Assembly: GCF_014205835.1 (NCBI RefSeq)
Contig: NZ_JACHCQ010000011.1
Span: 62,001-126,000 of the forward strand
Direction: 5' to 3'
Source of the DNA: Pedobacter sp. AK013
Lineage (GTDB): Bacteria; Bacteroidota; Bacteroidia; Sphingobacteriales; Sphingobacteriaceae
DNA length: 64,000 nucleotides
In this document: piece by piece, positions 45,813 to 55,500 of the stretch
Numbering within the stretch: position 1 is the stretch's first letter
Layout: each line of letters begins with the position of its first letter
The notes under the pieces: generated by a model
What the model saw: the letters and a program-made list of their open reading frames with translations, nothing else
Told to the model about the DNA's origin: nothing
Databases searched by the model: none
Position numbers and translations under genes: made by a program

Positions 45813-45813
45813 C

Positions 45814-45848
45814 TAAAAAAAGTCCCGATTTTCATCGGGACTTTTTTA
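45814..45848. terminator. Bidirectional terminator between SusD1 and the DeoR gene
   Basis: A perfect stem, AGTCCCGAT with ATCGGGACT, loop TTTC, with A run on the left and T run on the right, so it can stop transcripts from both sides. Confidence 0.93.
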
Positions 45849-46592
45849 TAAAATATTCAATTCCTTTTCTTTGTAGTGGGAAAGCGATTCGTGTTCAATA
45901 TCCAACTCCGTTATTAGGTAGCTGATACTTTCTATCGGGCAAACCCTTAACCGTAGAGCAATATCCAATTTCTCGGAAATGCAAAGTACCGCTGTTTTTT
46001 TTGCACAGGCCAACATGGCTTTTTTAAGTTGGTTAATTTCCCAGTAGGTATCGGTTAAGCCCTCATCGGGGTGGATGGCACTGGTGCCCATCAGGCATAA
46101 ATCAGCCTTAATTTCCGATAACTGTGTAATTACTTGTCCACCGTAAGTTACCTGCGAGTTTTTAGAAAACAGGCCGCCAATCAAAATCACTTCAATGTTG
46201 TTGTATTTGGCCAGTTCTACTGCCACCAGCGGACTAATGGTAAAAAAAGTAGCCGATAATCCTTGAGGAAGTAGTTTTACAAACTCTAAAATGGTAGTTC
46301 CGCCACCCGTTAAAACTACCATGCCATCCTTTATTAGCCGAACAGCTTTTTTGCCGATAGTGATTTTACTATCGCGGGCATATACGGTGCTATCGTCAAA
46401 AGAACTGTGGTACGATTTGGATAAAGCGCCCCCATGGACCTTGTAAAGCAGGTTTTCGTCAACGAGTTCTTGTAAATCTCTTCTGATGGTATCTTCAGAA
46501 ACATTAAGTAGTTGAACCAAATCCGATGTAAGCACGCGGTTGTGCAGATTGATCTGGCGCATGATGAAATCGTGGCGTTCTTTTTTCAGCAT
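45846..46592 (-). CDS. DeoR/GlpR-family transcriptional repressor
   Basis: A 248-residue regulator. The N-terminal winged HTH reads RHDFIMRQINLHNRVLTSDL, then LNVSEDTIRRDLQELVDENLL and KVHGGALS, the DeoR signature. The C-terminal sugar-phosphate sensor (DeoRC) contains VVLTGGGTTILEFVKLLP, IEVILIGGLFSKNSQVTYGG and DLCLMGTSAIHPDEGLTDTYWEINQLKKAML. These proteins usually sense a sugar phosphate and bind tandem direct repeats. It is divergent from SusC2, and the decamer array at 46649-46678 lies 57 bases from its start, which suggests control of itself and of SusCD pairs 2 and 3. Confidence 0.95.
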   Translation of the reverse strand: MLKKERHDFIMRQINLHNRVLTSDLVQLLNVSEDTIRRDLQELVDENLLYKVHGGALSKSYHSSFDDSTVYARDSKITIGKKAVRLIKDGMVVLTGGGTTILEFVKLLPQGLSATFFTISPLVAVELAKYNNIEVILIGGLFSKNSQVTYGGQVITQLSEIKADLCLMGTSAIHPDEGLTDTYWEINQLKKAMLACAKKTAVLCISEKLDIALRLRVCPIESISYLITELDIEHESLSHYKEKELNIL

Positions 46593-46648
46593 ATATATCG
46601 TTTCTGGTTTTAAGCGAAAGTATAAAAGATTTTTAAATTTTCTATATG

Positions 46649-46678
46649 TTGCGTGTATTTGCGTGTTTTTGCAATAAA
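46649..46678 (+). promoter_or_regulatory. Tandem decamer operator, block 1, SusC2/deoR region
   Basis: Three consecutive 10-base units: TTGCGTGTAT at 46649-46658, TTGCGTGTTT at 46659-46668, and TTGCAATAAA at 46669-46678. The equivalent array precedes SusC3 at 52414. DeoR-family proteins such as LacR are known to bind decameric direct repeats. Confidence 0.65.
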
Positions 46679-46736
46679 ATATTGTTTGGTTGTCTGATAA
46701 ATCTTGCCTATTTGTTTTTTTATGTCAAAAACATTC

Positions 46737-46751
46737 ATGATATTTACTTAA
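46737..46751 (+). promoter_or_regulatory. Shared 15-base box upstream of SusC2
   Basis: ATGATATTTACTTAA is identical to 52501-52515 upstream of SusC3. It begins 88 bases after the start of block 1 (87 at SusC3). Confidence 0.65.
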
Positions 46752-46763
46752 CTAAGATCAAAA

Positions 46764-46783
46764 ATGCGTGAATTTGCGTTTTT
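46764..46783 (+). promoter_or_regulatory. Tandem decamer operator, block 2, SusC2
   Basis: Two adjoining decamers: ATGCGTGAAT at 46764-46773 and TTGCGTTTTT at 46774-46783. This block lies about 55 bases before the SusC2 start and mirrors 52527-52546. Confidence 0.6.
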
Positions 46784-46837
46784 GATAAACTGGAAACAAA
46801 CAACAACCTCAGTAACCAACTTTCTTACTAACAAATT

Positions 46838-49800
46838 ATGAAGAAAAAACTATTCTTTAGTTTTATCGGTACGATTATGCTGTGTGCGCAAGTTTTCGCG
46901 CAACAGATAACGATTACCGGTAAGGTCAGCTCCGCTGATGGCCCCATTCCCGGCGTTTCTATTCGGGTAAAGGGGAGTGCCATGGTGTCACAATCCAATG
47001 GTAATGGAAATTATTCGATAAAGGCATTAAAGACCGATGTATTAACATTTTCTTATGTTGGATACAAAAGTGTTGAAAGAGTTGTTGGTGCAAATAGCAC
47101 AATTAATGTAATCCTTTCTGCCGATGCCAGCAATCTTAATGAGGTGGTGGTTACCGCTTATGGGATTGAACGGAATGCCAAAAGCTTAGGTTACTCTACG
47201 CCCACGGTTCGGGGTGATGAAGTGACCCAGACAGGCCGTGAAAATTTTATCAATGGTTTGGCTGGCAGGGTTCCTGGACTTTTTGTAAATCCAACATCGG
47301 GAGACCCAGGGGCATCTTCCCAGATCATTTTGAGGGGTATTGTATCCATGACGGGCGATAACTCTCCATTGATTGTTCTGGATGGTGTGCCAATTGATAA
47401 CTCCGTTTTAAATCAGGGTAGTACAGCCATGAACGGGAATAATAGAAGTCAGGATTATACCAACAGGGCATCCGATATCAATCCGGCAGATATAGAAAGT
47501 TATACTATTTTAAAAGGGCCCGAAGCTACAGCGCTTTACGGAAACCTTGGGGCAAGTGGGGCTATTGTAATTACCACAAAAAAAGCCAAAGCAGGTAAAT
47601 CAAGCGTTTCATATAATGGTTCGTTAAGGATTGAGACCGTTAATAATGCTCCTGAAGTGCAGCAGGTTTACGGACAGGGTGATGCAAATGGGATATTTAA
47701 TGGGGGATCTTTTAATTTTTTTGGGCCAAAATATCCCGAAGGATTGCCCATTTATGATAATGTTGGAAGTTTCTTTAAAGTTGGTACCGCACAAAAACAC
47801 AATGTTGTAATTGAAGGCGGAAAAGAAGCTTTAACCTATAGGTGGTCTAATGAATATACCGATAATAAAGGAACTATCCCAACTACAAGATATCAGCGTT
47901 TTGTATCAAGTGTAACAGGGGTAATCCCAATTTCTGATAAAATAAAAGTAACTACGAGGTTTAGTTATACAAATGCTTATAATAAAAAAGCAAATAAGGG
48001 TGTGCAGGGTTATTTGATGGGTTTATTGAGGTTTCCTTCCCGGTTTGATGTTAACAATTGGATTGATCCGGTAGGCAACAGGGTAGTAACAACAGGTACC
48101 ATTTATAGCGAAAGCGATAACCCGTTCTGGGATGTAAACAAAAATCTGTCTGAAGATAAAACCAATGCAATTGTTGGTAATGCAAATCTATCATATAAGC
48201 CAACCAAATGGTTAACCATTACGGGTATTTTAGGTACCAATATTTCGAACACCACAGGCTTAACCGTCTATCACACCCAGTCTTTTTCGGGCTCAGGCAG
48301 TGCGGCTACACCAACGGGCGGTACCATCAATACCTATCAGGCTTTAAATAAAAGATTAGACGGTTCTTTAACGGCATCTGCAGCACATAAATTTGGGAAA
48401 TTTAATAATACCTACATCATTGGTGCCAATTTTTCTGACGTAAATAATACGATCAATTCGGCCAGAGGGCAGAATATGTTCGACCCCGATTTCTACAGCA
48501 TAAACAATACCCTTCCATCAACGCAGTCGGCCAAACTAGCTATTAATCGTTACCGGAATGCAGGTGTTTTTGCCCAGGCAGTGTTGGGTTACCAGTCTTT
48601 GTTTTATCTAACATTATCAGGTAGGGTAGATGCAGCATCAAGGCTAATGCCAAGCAACCCATATTTTGCTTACCCTTCAGCAAGTTTCGCTTTTAATTTT
48701 ACAGAACTCGAAGCGGTTAAAAAATGGAATGTTTTTAGTAGTGGAAAGTTGAGGGCTTCAGCAGGTATAACGGGTAAGGAGCCGTATAAAGCGTACGCAC
48801 TGGCTACACGTTTATTAACTGTAAATAGCACTGGTGGCGGATTTAACTATGATCTTGCCAATGGAGGAAACCCCGATTTAGTGCCAGAACAGACCAAGAA
48901 CTTTGAAACCGGATTTGAATTCGGCTTCCTAAAGGATAGGATTAGCGTAGATTTTACATATTATAAACTTAATAGTCATAAACAGATTATAGCGCCTAGG
49001 ATCAGCTATGGTACGGGTTCCGTAATCAGGTTAATGAACGGTGGCGACGTGGTTAATAAAGGAGTTGAAATACAATTGAAAGGATCGCCAATCCGGTCTA
49101 AGGATTTTAACTGGGACATGACCTTTAATTTTACCCATAATAAGGGCACAGTACTATCGATAGCTGATGAGCTTCCCGAGCTTTATGATTCAGATACCTG
49201 GGTTGCGAACGGACTAAGAGGCGCCGTTTTCCCTGGTGCTAGTACGCTTGCTATTGCTGGGTGGGTTAACCAACGGAACAACAGGGGTGATCTTTTAATC
49301 AACCCCGCAACCGGTTTGCCAATTTTGGGAAGTGACCAGGAGTTTCCCGTAATCGGAGATCGAACCCCTAAATTCAATCTCGGTTTTGTAAATAGTTTAA
49401 ACTATAAAAATTTCAGCCTTTCGTTCCTATTGGATTTGAGAGTGGGTGGCGACGTTTATAACCAAACTCAGTACGAGCTTTACAGAAGAGGGTTAAGTGT
49501 TAAAACACTTGATCGGGATGTACCCAGGGTGGTAACCGGTGTGTTAAAGGATGGCCTGGAAAATACCGCTAACCCAACGATTAACACCATTTTGATTACC
49601 CCATCGGCAAATACAAATTATTATAGTTCAACAACAAGTGGTATTGCACCAGAAATGTTTGTAGAGAAAAATATTAAATCCTTAAGATTAAGGGATGTTA
49701 CCATCTCGTACGATTTTCCCTCAAAAATGCTTTCGCGGACTAATTTCCTTCAAGGGCTTGGGGCTTATGTAACCTTAACTGACGTTTTCCTGATCACCAA

Positions 49801-49930
49801 TTATTCAGGAACCGATCCGGATGCCAACGCAAATAACCCATCGTTAGGCGGAGCTGGTGGTTATGGTATAGATTATGGAAATATGGGAAGGCCTTTAGGA
49901 GTTAATATTGGTTTCAGATTAAAATTATAG
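46838..49930 (+). CDS. SusC/RagA-family TonB-dependent outer-membrane transporter (pair 2)
   Basis: A 1030-residue SusC-like protein. It has a signal peptide to VFAQQ, a regulatory domain starting ITITGKVSSADGPIPGVSIRV, then a plug with LNEVVVTAYGIERNAKSLGY and LRGIVSMTGDNSPLIVLDGV, and a barrel ending NIGFRLKL. It is the subtype paired with SusD-like proteins of the second family (see next gene, 3 bases apart). The start ATG is at 46838, after a conserved operator region shared with SusC3. The imported glycan is unknown. Confidence 0.96.
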   Translation: MKKKLFFSFIGTIMLCAQVFAQQITITGKVSSADGPIPGVSIRVKGSAMVSQSNGNGNYSIKALKTDVLTFSYVGYKSVERVVGANSTINVILSADASNLNEVVVTAYGIERNAKSLGYSTPTVRGDEVTQTGRENFINGLAGRVPGLFVNPTSGDPGASSQIILRGIVSMTGDNSPLIVLDGVPIDNSVLNQGSTAMNGNNRSQDYTNRASDINPADIESYTILKGPEATALYGNLGASGAIVITTKKAKAGKSSVSYNGSLRIETVNNAPEVQQVYGQGDANGIFNGGSFNFFGPKYPEGLPIYDNVGSFFKVGTAQKHNVVIEGGKEALTYRWSNEYTDNKGTIPTTRYQRFVSSVTGVIPISDKIKVTTRFSYTNAYNKKANKGVQGYLMGLLRFPSRFDVNNWIDPVGNRVVTTGTIYSESDNPFWDVNKNLSEDKTNAIVGNANLSYKPTKWLTITGILGTNISNTTGLTVYHTQSFSGSGSAATPTGGTINTYQALNKRLDGSLTASAAHKFGKFNNTYIIGANFSDVNNTINSARGQNMFDPDFYSINNTLPSTQSAKLAINRYRNAGVFAQAVLGYQSLFYLTLSGRVDAASRLMPSNPYFAYPSASFAFNFTELEAVKKWNVFSSGKLRASAGITGKEPYKAYALATRLLTVNSTGGGFNYDLANGGNPDLVPEQTKNFETGFEFGFLKDRISVDFTYYKLNSHKQIIAPRISYGTGSVIRLMNGGDVVNKGVEIQLKGSPIRSKDFNWDMTFNFTHNKGTVLSIADELPELYDSDTWVANGLRGAVFPGASTLAIAGWVNQRNNRGDLLINPATGLPILGSDQEFPVIGDRTPKFNLGFVNSLNYKNFSLSFLLDLRVGGDVYNQTQYELYRRGLSVKTLDRDVPRVVTGVLKDGLENTANPTINTILITPSANTNYYSSTTSGIAPEMFVEKNIKSLRLRDVTISYDFPSKMLSRTNFLQGLGAYVTLTDVFLITNYSGTDPDANANNPSLGGAGGYGIDYGNMGRPLGVNIGFRLKL

Positions 49931-49933
49931 AAT

Positions 49934-51535
49934 ATGAAATGTTTTAAGATAATAATATTTTCAGCTGTTGTGTTATGCATAACCAGCTGTAAGAAATGGC
50001 TTGATGTTAATACCGATCCGGCTACACCACAGGTTACTAAGGCCGAATATCTGCTGTCGCCCATTATGTTCCAGATGGCAAATAATACTGCTACAGACAA
50101 TAGATTGATTTTTAAATATACCCAGGATATGTTTGGACAGGATGTTACCAGTTTTACTGTTGCCTGGGAGAAACATGGCTATCAATCGGCAAGCGATCTG
50201 GGCGGATCTATGTGGCGGATGGTGTATGTCAACTTCGGTTTAAATCTGGAAGATATGATAAAGGATGCCGAAGCTACAAATAAATGGACCTATGCCGGAA
50301 TCGGTTATGCCATTAAAGCCTGGGGTTTCCAGTTATTAACTGATGCCCATGGCCCTGTAATTTTGGATGAGGCTTATGCAAATCAGTTGAAATTCAAATA
50401 TCAGGATCAGCCCGAAGTTTATCAAAGGGTACAGGAATGGAGTCAAAAGGCATTGGAGTGTTTTAATAAAACTGATGCGGCAGGTACTGCAGCGTTACTG
50501 GCTGGTGTGTCTGGAGACCAGATGTATAAGGGCGATCGCGTTAAGTGGCGCAAATTTGTTTACGGTTTGTTGGCGCAGCAATACAGCCATTTAATTAATA
50601 AAGCCGAATTTAATACTAAATACGCAGATAGCGTGGTAAAATATGTAGACCTGTCTTTCGCATCGGCTGCAGATGATGCAACAATTAATTTCGGTGGTAC
50701 AAATAGCAATGATTCAAACCCTTTTAGTCAGAATTTTGGGATGTATACCGCCACAGCTACTACCGCTCCAACCTATGGAAGAATTGGGCAGCCTGTTGTT
50801 AGTTTACTTACGGGCGGAATGAGGGGGGCAGCTGCTGTTGATCCGGTATTGCCCGGGGTTGACCCAAGATTGACCAGGATGATGAACCCTATATCTGTTT
50901 CGGGTGTTTACAGGGGAGCGCTTCCTTTTAACGGAACGGCAGCAACCCCTCATATTTTAGGTGCGTTATCCGGAACCTCTGTTGTGCCATTTCCTGGCAA
51001 ATATATTTATGCCAATGCTGCCAGGTATCCCATTATGAGCTATGCCCAGTTGCAATTTGCCAAGGCTGAAGCATTATTTAGGAAAGGAACAACTGGTACG
51101 GCATTTACTGCTTACATTAACGGCATTAAGGGCCATATGGATTTTATAAACCAGTATGGAAGAAATGGTTCCCCGGCAGCAGCTACAATTTCCACCGCCG
51201 AAATAAACAGCTATCTAGCTAGTACTGAAGTTGCTCAAAATGCTGCAGCATTAACCATAGCTGATATTATGCAGCAAAAATATGTTGCACAATGGGGCTG
51301 GGCAGGGATGGAACAATGGAGCGATTTAAGAAAATATCATTATGACCCATTGGTGTATAAAACATATAAACAGCTTGAGGCGGGTGATTTTTTCGAGCGG
51401 AACAACGGAAAGTATGCCTACCGTTTAAGGCCGAGATATAGTTCGGAATATATTTGGAACCAGGATGAATTAGCCAAGTGGGGTGGTTTGCAGACAGATT
51501 ATCATACTAAAGAAACATGGTCTAATCTTCCTTAA
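49934..51535 (+). CDS. SusD/RagB-like outer-membrane lipoprotein (pair 2)
   Basis: A 533-residue lipoprotein with lipobox Cys C19 (VVLCITSCKKWLDVNTDP). It belongs to the SusD-like group with CKKWLDVNTDPATP starts (PF12741/12771 type), the same group as the partial SusD at 62813. Internal cues are KWRKFVYGLLAQQY, PIMSYAQLQFAKAEALF, and EQWSDLRKYHYDP. It sits three bases after SusC2 and is followed by a DUF4397 lipoprotein gene 15 bases on, so the three form an operon. It probably binds glycan at the cell surface; the substrate is unknown. Confidence 0.93.
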   Translation: MKCFKIIIFSAVVLCITSCKKWLDVNTDPATPQVTKAEYLLSPIMFQMANNTATDNRLIFKYTQDMFGQDVTSFTVAWEKHGYQSASDLGGSMWRMVYVNFGLNLEDMIKDAEATNKWTYAGIGYAIKAWGFQLLTDAHGPVILDEAYANQLKFKYQDQPEVYQRVQEWSQKALECFNKTDAAGTAALLAGVSGDQMYKGDRVKWRKFVYGLLAQQYSHLINKAEFNTKYADSVVKYVDLSFASAADDATINFGGTNSNDSNPFSQNFGMYTATATTAPTYGRIGQPVVSLLTGGMRGAAAVDPVLPGVDPRLTRMMNPISVSGVYRGALPFNGTAATPHILGALSGTSVVPFPGKYIYANAARYPIMSYAQLQFAKAEALFRKGTTGTAFTAYINGIKGHMDFINQYGRNGSPAAATISTAEINSYLASTEVAQNAAALTIADIMQQKYVAQWGWAGMEQWSDLRKYHYDPLVYKTYKQLEAGDFFERNNGKYAYRLRPRYSSEYIWNQDELAKWGGLQTDYHTKETWSNLP

Positions 51536-51550
51536 ATTAAAATTATAGAT

Positions 51551-52315
51551 ATGAAATTCATTATAAAAATATTCTTAGCGATAGGTGTTTTGGCCTTTGT
51601 GATTTCCTGTGGTAAAAACGAAATCAATTATGGGGATTTTGAAGTGTTGAAAGATGATCAGGCCATGCTGAAGGTAAATTACAACATTGCATATACAGCT
51701 GATCCGAATGTGCAAATCAATATCAATGGACAGAGGGTAAGTACGCTGATAAAAACCCGTTATCCCTATCCTGGAGGAGGATATGGAACATTGGGCGACT
51801 CGAGGCCCGATTACCTGGTAATTAAACCGGGAACTTCTGAAGTATCGATTTCTATACCGAAAAAGGGTACGGCTATTGATTCTGTTGTTTTGAATAAAAC
51901 TACAGTTTCTGCTGAGGCAGGCAAAGCATATACACTCCACTTAACAGATACTGCGGCCAATACCAAAAGCTTTTTGGCTTTTGATAATTTCGCACTGCCG
52001 GATTCGGGGATGGTAAAATATAAATTCGTTAACCTCATGCCAAATGTGCCAGCGGTTGACCTTTATTATGGTGCTACACTCGTGTGTTCGAATGTAGGTT
52101 ATTTAAAAGAAAGCGAATATTTTATCAGGCCGGTTTTAACGGGAACTGCTTTGGCCTGGACTGTTAAGGCTACCGGTGGAACAGCTACCCTGGCAACATA
52201 TACCAGTGCCAGTACCATGCTTAACAGAAGAGTGTATGCGGCCTTTGCAACTGGTTATACCGGTAGGACAGATGCGGTAAGAAAGCCCTATCTGGGTTTC
52301 TTCCTGATCAGATAA
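51551..52315 (+). CDS. DUF4397-domain lipoprotein
   Basis: A 254-residue lipoprotein with lipobox Cys C20 (IGVLAFVISCGKNEINYG). Then comes a DUF4397-type beta-rich region (YKFVNLMPNVPAVDLYYGATLV, then VGYLKESEYFIRP), about residues 155-230, with earlier beta strands from residue 40. DUF4397 proteins are often encoded beside SusCD pairs and are surface lipoproteins of unknown role. This is the third gene of the SusC2 operon, 15 bases after SusD2, and ends with a hairpin terminator. Confidence 0.85.
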   Translation: MKFIIKIFLAIGVLAFVISCGKNEINYGDFEVLKDDQAMLKVNYNIAYTADPNVQININGQRVSTLIKTRYPYPGGGYGTLGDSRPDYLVIKPGTSEVSISIPKKGTAIDSVVLNKTTVSAEAGKAYTLHLTDTAANTKSFLAFDNFALPDSGMVKYKFVNLMPNVPAVDLYYGATLVCSNVGYLKESEYFIRPVLTGTALAWTVKATGGTATLATYTSASTMLNRRVYAAFATGYTGRTDAVRKPYLGFFLIR

Positions 52316-52342
52316 TTTTTGTCTCTTTGGTTTAGTTTAAGC

Positions 52343-52371
52343 TGCCACTAATTTAGTGGTGGCTTTTTTTA
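52343..52371 (+). terminator. Intrinsic terminator of the SusC2 operon
   Basis: GCCACTAA is followed by TTAGTGGTGGC, allowing a stem that ends in a T run. It lies 28 bases past the DUF4397 stop. Confidence 0.75.
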
Positions 52372-52413
52372 TTAAAAATTTATAGTATTAAAATGAGATT
52401 AGAATCTATTTAA

Positions 52414-52443
52414 TTGCGCTTTTGTGCGGTTTTTTGCAATAAT
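52414..52443 (+). promoter_or_regulatory. Tandem decamer operator, block 1, SusC3
   Basis: Three decamers: TTGCGCTTTT at 52414-52423, GTGCGGTTTT at 52424-52433, and TTGCAATAAT at 52434-52443. The layout matches 46649-46678. Confidence 0.63.
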
Positions 52444-52500
52444 ATCAAACTAATTACAGTACTTATCGCCTGAATATTTGTAAATAAGTGGAAAACAATT

Positions 52501-52515
52501 ATGATATTTACTTAA
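52501..52515 (+). promoter_or_regulatory. Shared 15-base box upstream of SusC3
   Basis: Identical ATGATATTTACTTAA as at 46737, in the same place relative to the operator blocks. Confidence 0.65.
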
Positions 52516-52526
52516 AATTCAGGAGT

Positions 52527-52546
52527 ATGCGGTATTCTGCGTGTTT
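52527..52546 (+). promoter_or_regulatory. Tandem decamer operator, block 2, SusC3
   Basis: ATGCGGTATT at 52527-52536 and CTGCGTGTTT at 52537-52546, about 40 bases before the SusC3 start. Confidence 0.6.
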
Positions 52547-52586
52547 GTGAATCTAAACTAACAACAAATAGCATTAACTAGTGTTT

Positions 52587-55500
52587 ATGAAAAAAAAATT
52601 ACTATCAATCTTTCTTGGTGTATTTTTGCTGGTGGCTCATGCCATTGCGCAACAAACCACCATTACGGGTAAGGTTACATCAGAGGATGGGCCAATACCA
52701 GGGGTTTCTGTTAGGGTAAAAACAGGAACAACCGTAGTACAAACAGATGGAAACGGAGCATATTCCATAAAAGCCAACAAAGGCGATGTTCTGGTATTTT
52801 CTTTTATAGGGTATGCCACTCAAGAAAAAACTGTGGGCGCGAGCAATACGATTAATGTTTCATTGGCCTCCGATTCACAAGGGCTTCAGGAAGTCGTTGT
52901 TGTGGGCTTTGGTACGCAGAAAAAGGCAAACTTAACCGGTGCAGTAACCACGGTAGATGTTGCAAAAACTTTTGGGAGTAAACCATTAAACGATCCTACA
53001 AAAGCATTACAAGGTGTTGTTCCAGGTTTAACCATTACGTATGGCAATGGTGGGTTAACTGCAGGGCCTAACATTAATATTAGAGGAGTTGGTTCCATAA
53101 ATGGAAATAGTAGACCGTTAATTATTGTTGATAACGTAGAAACTCCCGATCTTTCCATCATTAACCCGGCCGATATTGAGAGTGTATCCGTTCTAAAAGA
53201 TGCTGCATCAACGTCAATTTATGGAGCAAGGGCGGCGTTTGGAGTCGTTTTAATTAAAACCAAATCAGGTAAGAAAAATCTTCCAACAAAAATATCATAC
53301 ACCAATAACTTCTCTTGGAACAAGCCTACGGTACTGGCAGATTTTGCTAATCCTGTTGACGAATTACAAGCGCTTTATGATGCATCGGTGCGGGCAGGCA
53401 CAACCTCACCTGAAACTTTTGGTATGCAGTTGACTAAGCTCAGAGACGGGATTGCCAACTGGCAGAATAAATATGCGGCAACAAATACTGGAAATGATAT
53501 GATTTTGGGTCAGGATTTTGATTACGTAGATGGCCGCGTTTATTTCTATAAAGTTTGGGATCCGAAAAAGGAAATGCTAAAAGATTATACTGCACAATCT
53601 AGCCATAATTTAAGCTTACAGGGTGGAAGCGATAAAATTGGCTATTATTTATCTGGCGGTTATGCAAATGAGGGTGGTGTTTTCAAATTAAATCCTGATG
53701 AAATTAATAAATATAACATCAGCGGTTCGATAAACGTCGCTGCAACCAAATGGTTGGATGTAGATGCGAAACTTCTCTTCAGAAACTTTAAATACAATTA
53801 TCCGTATCAGTACCAAAACTACTGGTACTATTTCTGGAGATGGGGTTCTTACTTCCCTTACGGTAAATATAATGGAAATTATTTCAGGCATACACCTGCT
53901 TACCTGGCCAATGCACAAACATCTAACGTAACCGAAAATTACAGTCGTGTGGATCTTGGCGCAACCATTAAAATCACAAAAGATTTAAGCATCCGTGCTG
54001 ATTATACGCTGGGTAGAGCTAATGCTTTAAGGCATGAAGTTGGAGGGCCTATAAATGCGATCGATTTCTGGACAGCGGGCACGCCGCCACTTGTTGCAAA
54101 TATTGCAACCGCATCGCAGGATATTGTAAGCTATGGTGAAACCAGAAACATGGTTAACACGCTTAATGCATACGCAACGTATCAAAAAACGATTGCTTCA
54201 GACCATAATATTAAACTTACTGCTGGTGTAAATTCCGAAAACTACGACAATGTTCAATTTACTGCTGCTAAAAATACAGTTTTAGATCCCACAAGAGGTG
54301 AATTGGCATTAGCTGTAGGTACGCAATTAGCCAGTGGCTACCATGGTACCGTAAATGGTACAATTTCATATCCGGTTGGTGCCTATGCGGGTTATTTTGG
54401 GCGTTTTAATTACGACTATAAGGGTAAATACTTATTGGAAGTAAACGGAAGATACGATGGTTCATCAGCCTTTTCTAAATTGGATAGATGGGGTTTTTTC
54501 CCTTCAGCTTCCGCAGGTTATCGTTTAACCGAAGAAAAATTTATGAGCTTTATTAAGCCTTATGTTGATGACATTAAACTCAGGGCATCTTATGGTTCGG
54601 TAGGAAATCAAAACGTTGGTGGACAATATTATATCCCTACAATGACTAGTTCTTCCGTTAATTGGATCACGCCATCTGGCACTACACTGGTTCAGGGCGT
54701 TGCAGCACCAATTGCAGTTGCACAATCCTTAAGCTGGGAGAAAATTCAAACACTAGATTTTGGTACGGATATACGTTTCTGGAAAAATTACATTGGTTTA
54801 TCGGTAGATTATTATCAACGAGATACCAAAGGCATGTTACAATCAACATCTGTTCCTGCTACTTTTGGAACAGCCGGACCAAAAATTAACGCTGGAAATT
54901 TCAGAAATCGTGGTTACGAAATCAGTTTAGACTTAAACTATCCGGTTAACAAAGACCTTAACCTATACGCTACCTTAACCTTAGCAGATAACAAGACGGT
55001 ATTTACAAAATGGAATAATCCATCTAATCTGATTTATCAGAACAATGCCAACTACCAAAACAATGGCTTTTATGTAGGGCAACAATATGGAGAAATTTGG
55101 GGCTTCGAAACCGAAGGTTTTTTCCAATCTGCAGACGAAGTGAAAAATTCTCCTAGTCAGGTAGCATTACAAAATGGAAACTTTGTTTATGGAGTAGGAG
55201 ATGTTAAGTACAAAGATTTAAATGGCGATGGCGTAATTAATCAGGGCAAAGGCACGGCTGATGATCATGGCGATTTGAAAGTTATTGGCAATAGTCAACC
55301 AAGGTATCAATACAGTGCCCGCTTAGGTGGAACTTTTAAAGGCTTTGATATCGACGTATATATTCAGGGCGTGGGCAAACGTGATTATTGGGGGCTGGGT
55401 ACCATGATCATTCCTGCTTATGGTAATGCAGATATTATGTACGCTAACCAGTTAGATTACTGGACACCTTCAAATCCAAATGCATTTTATCCTCGTCCTT

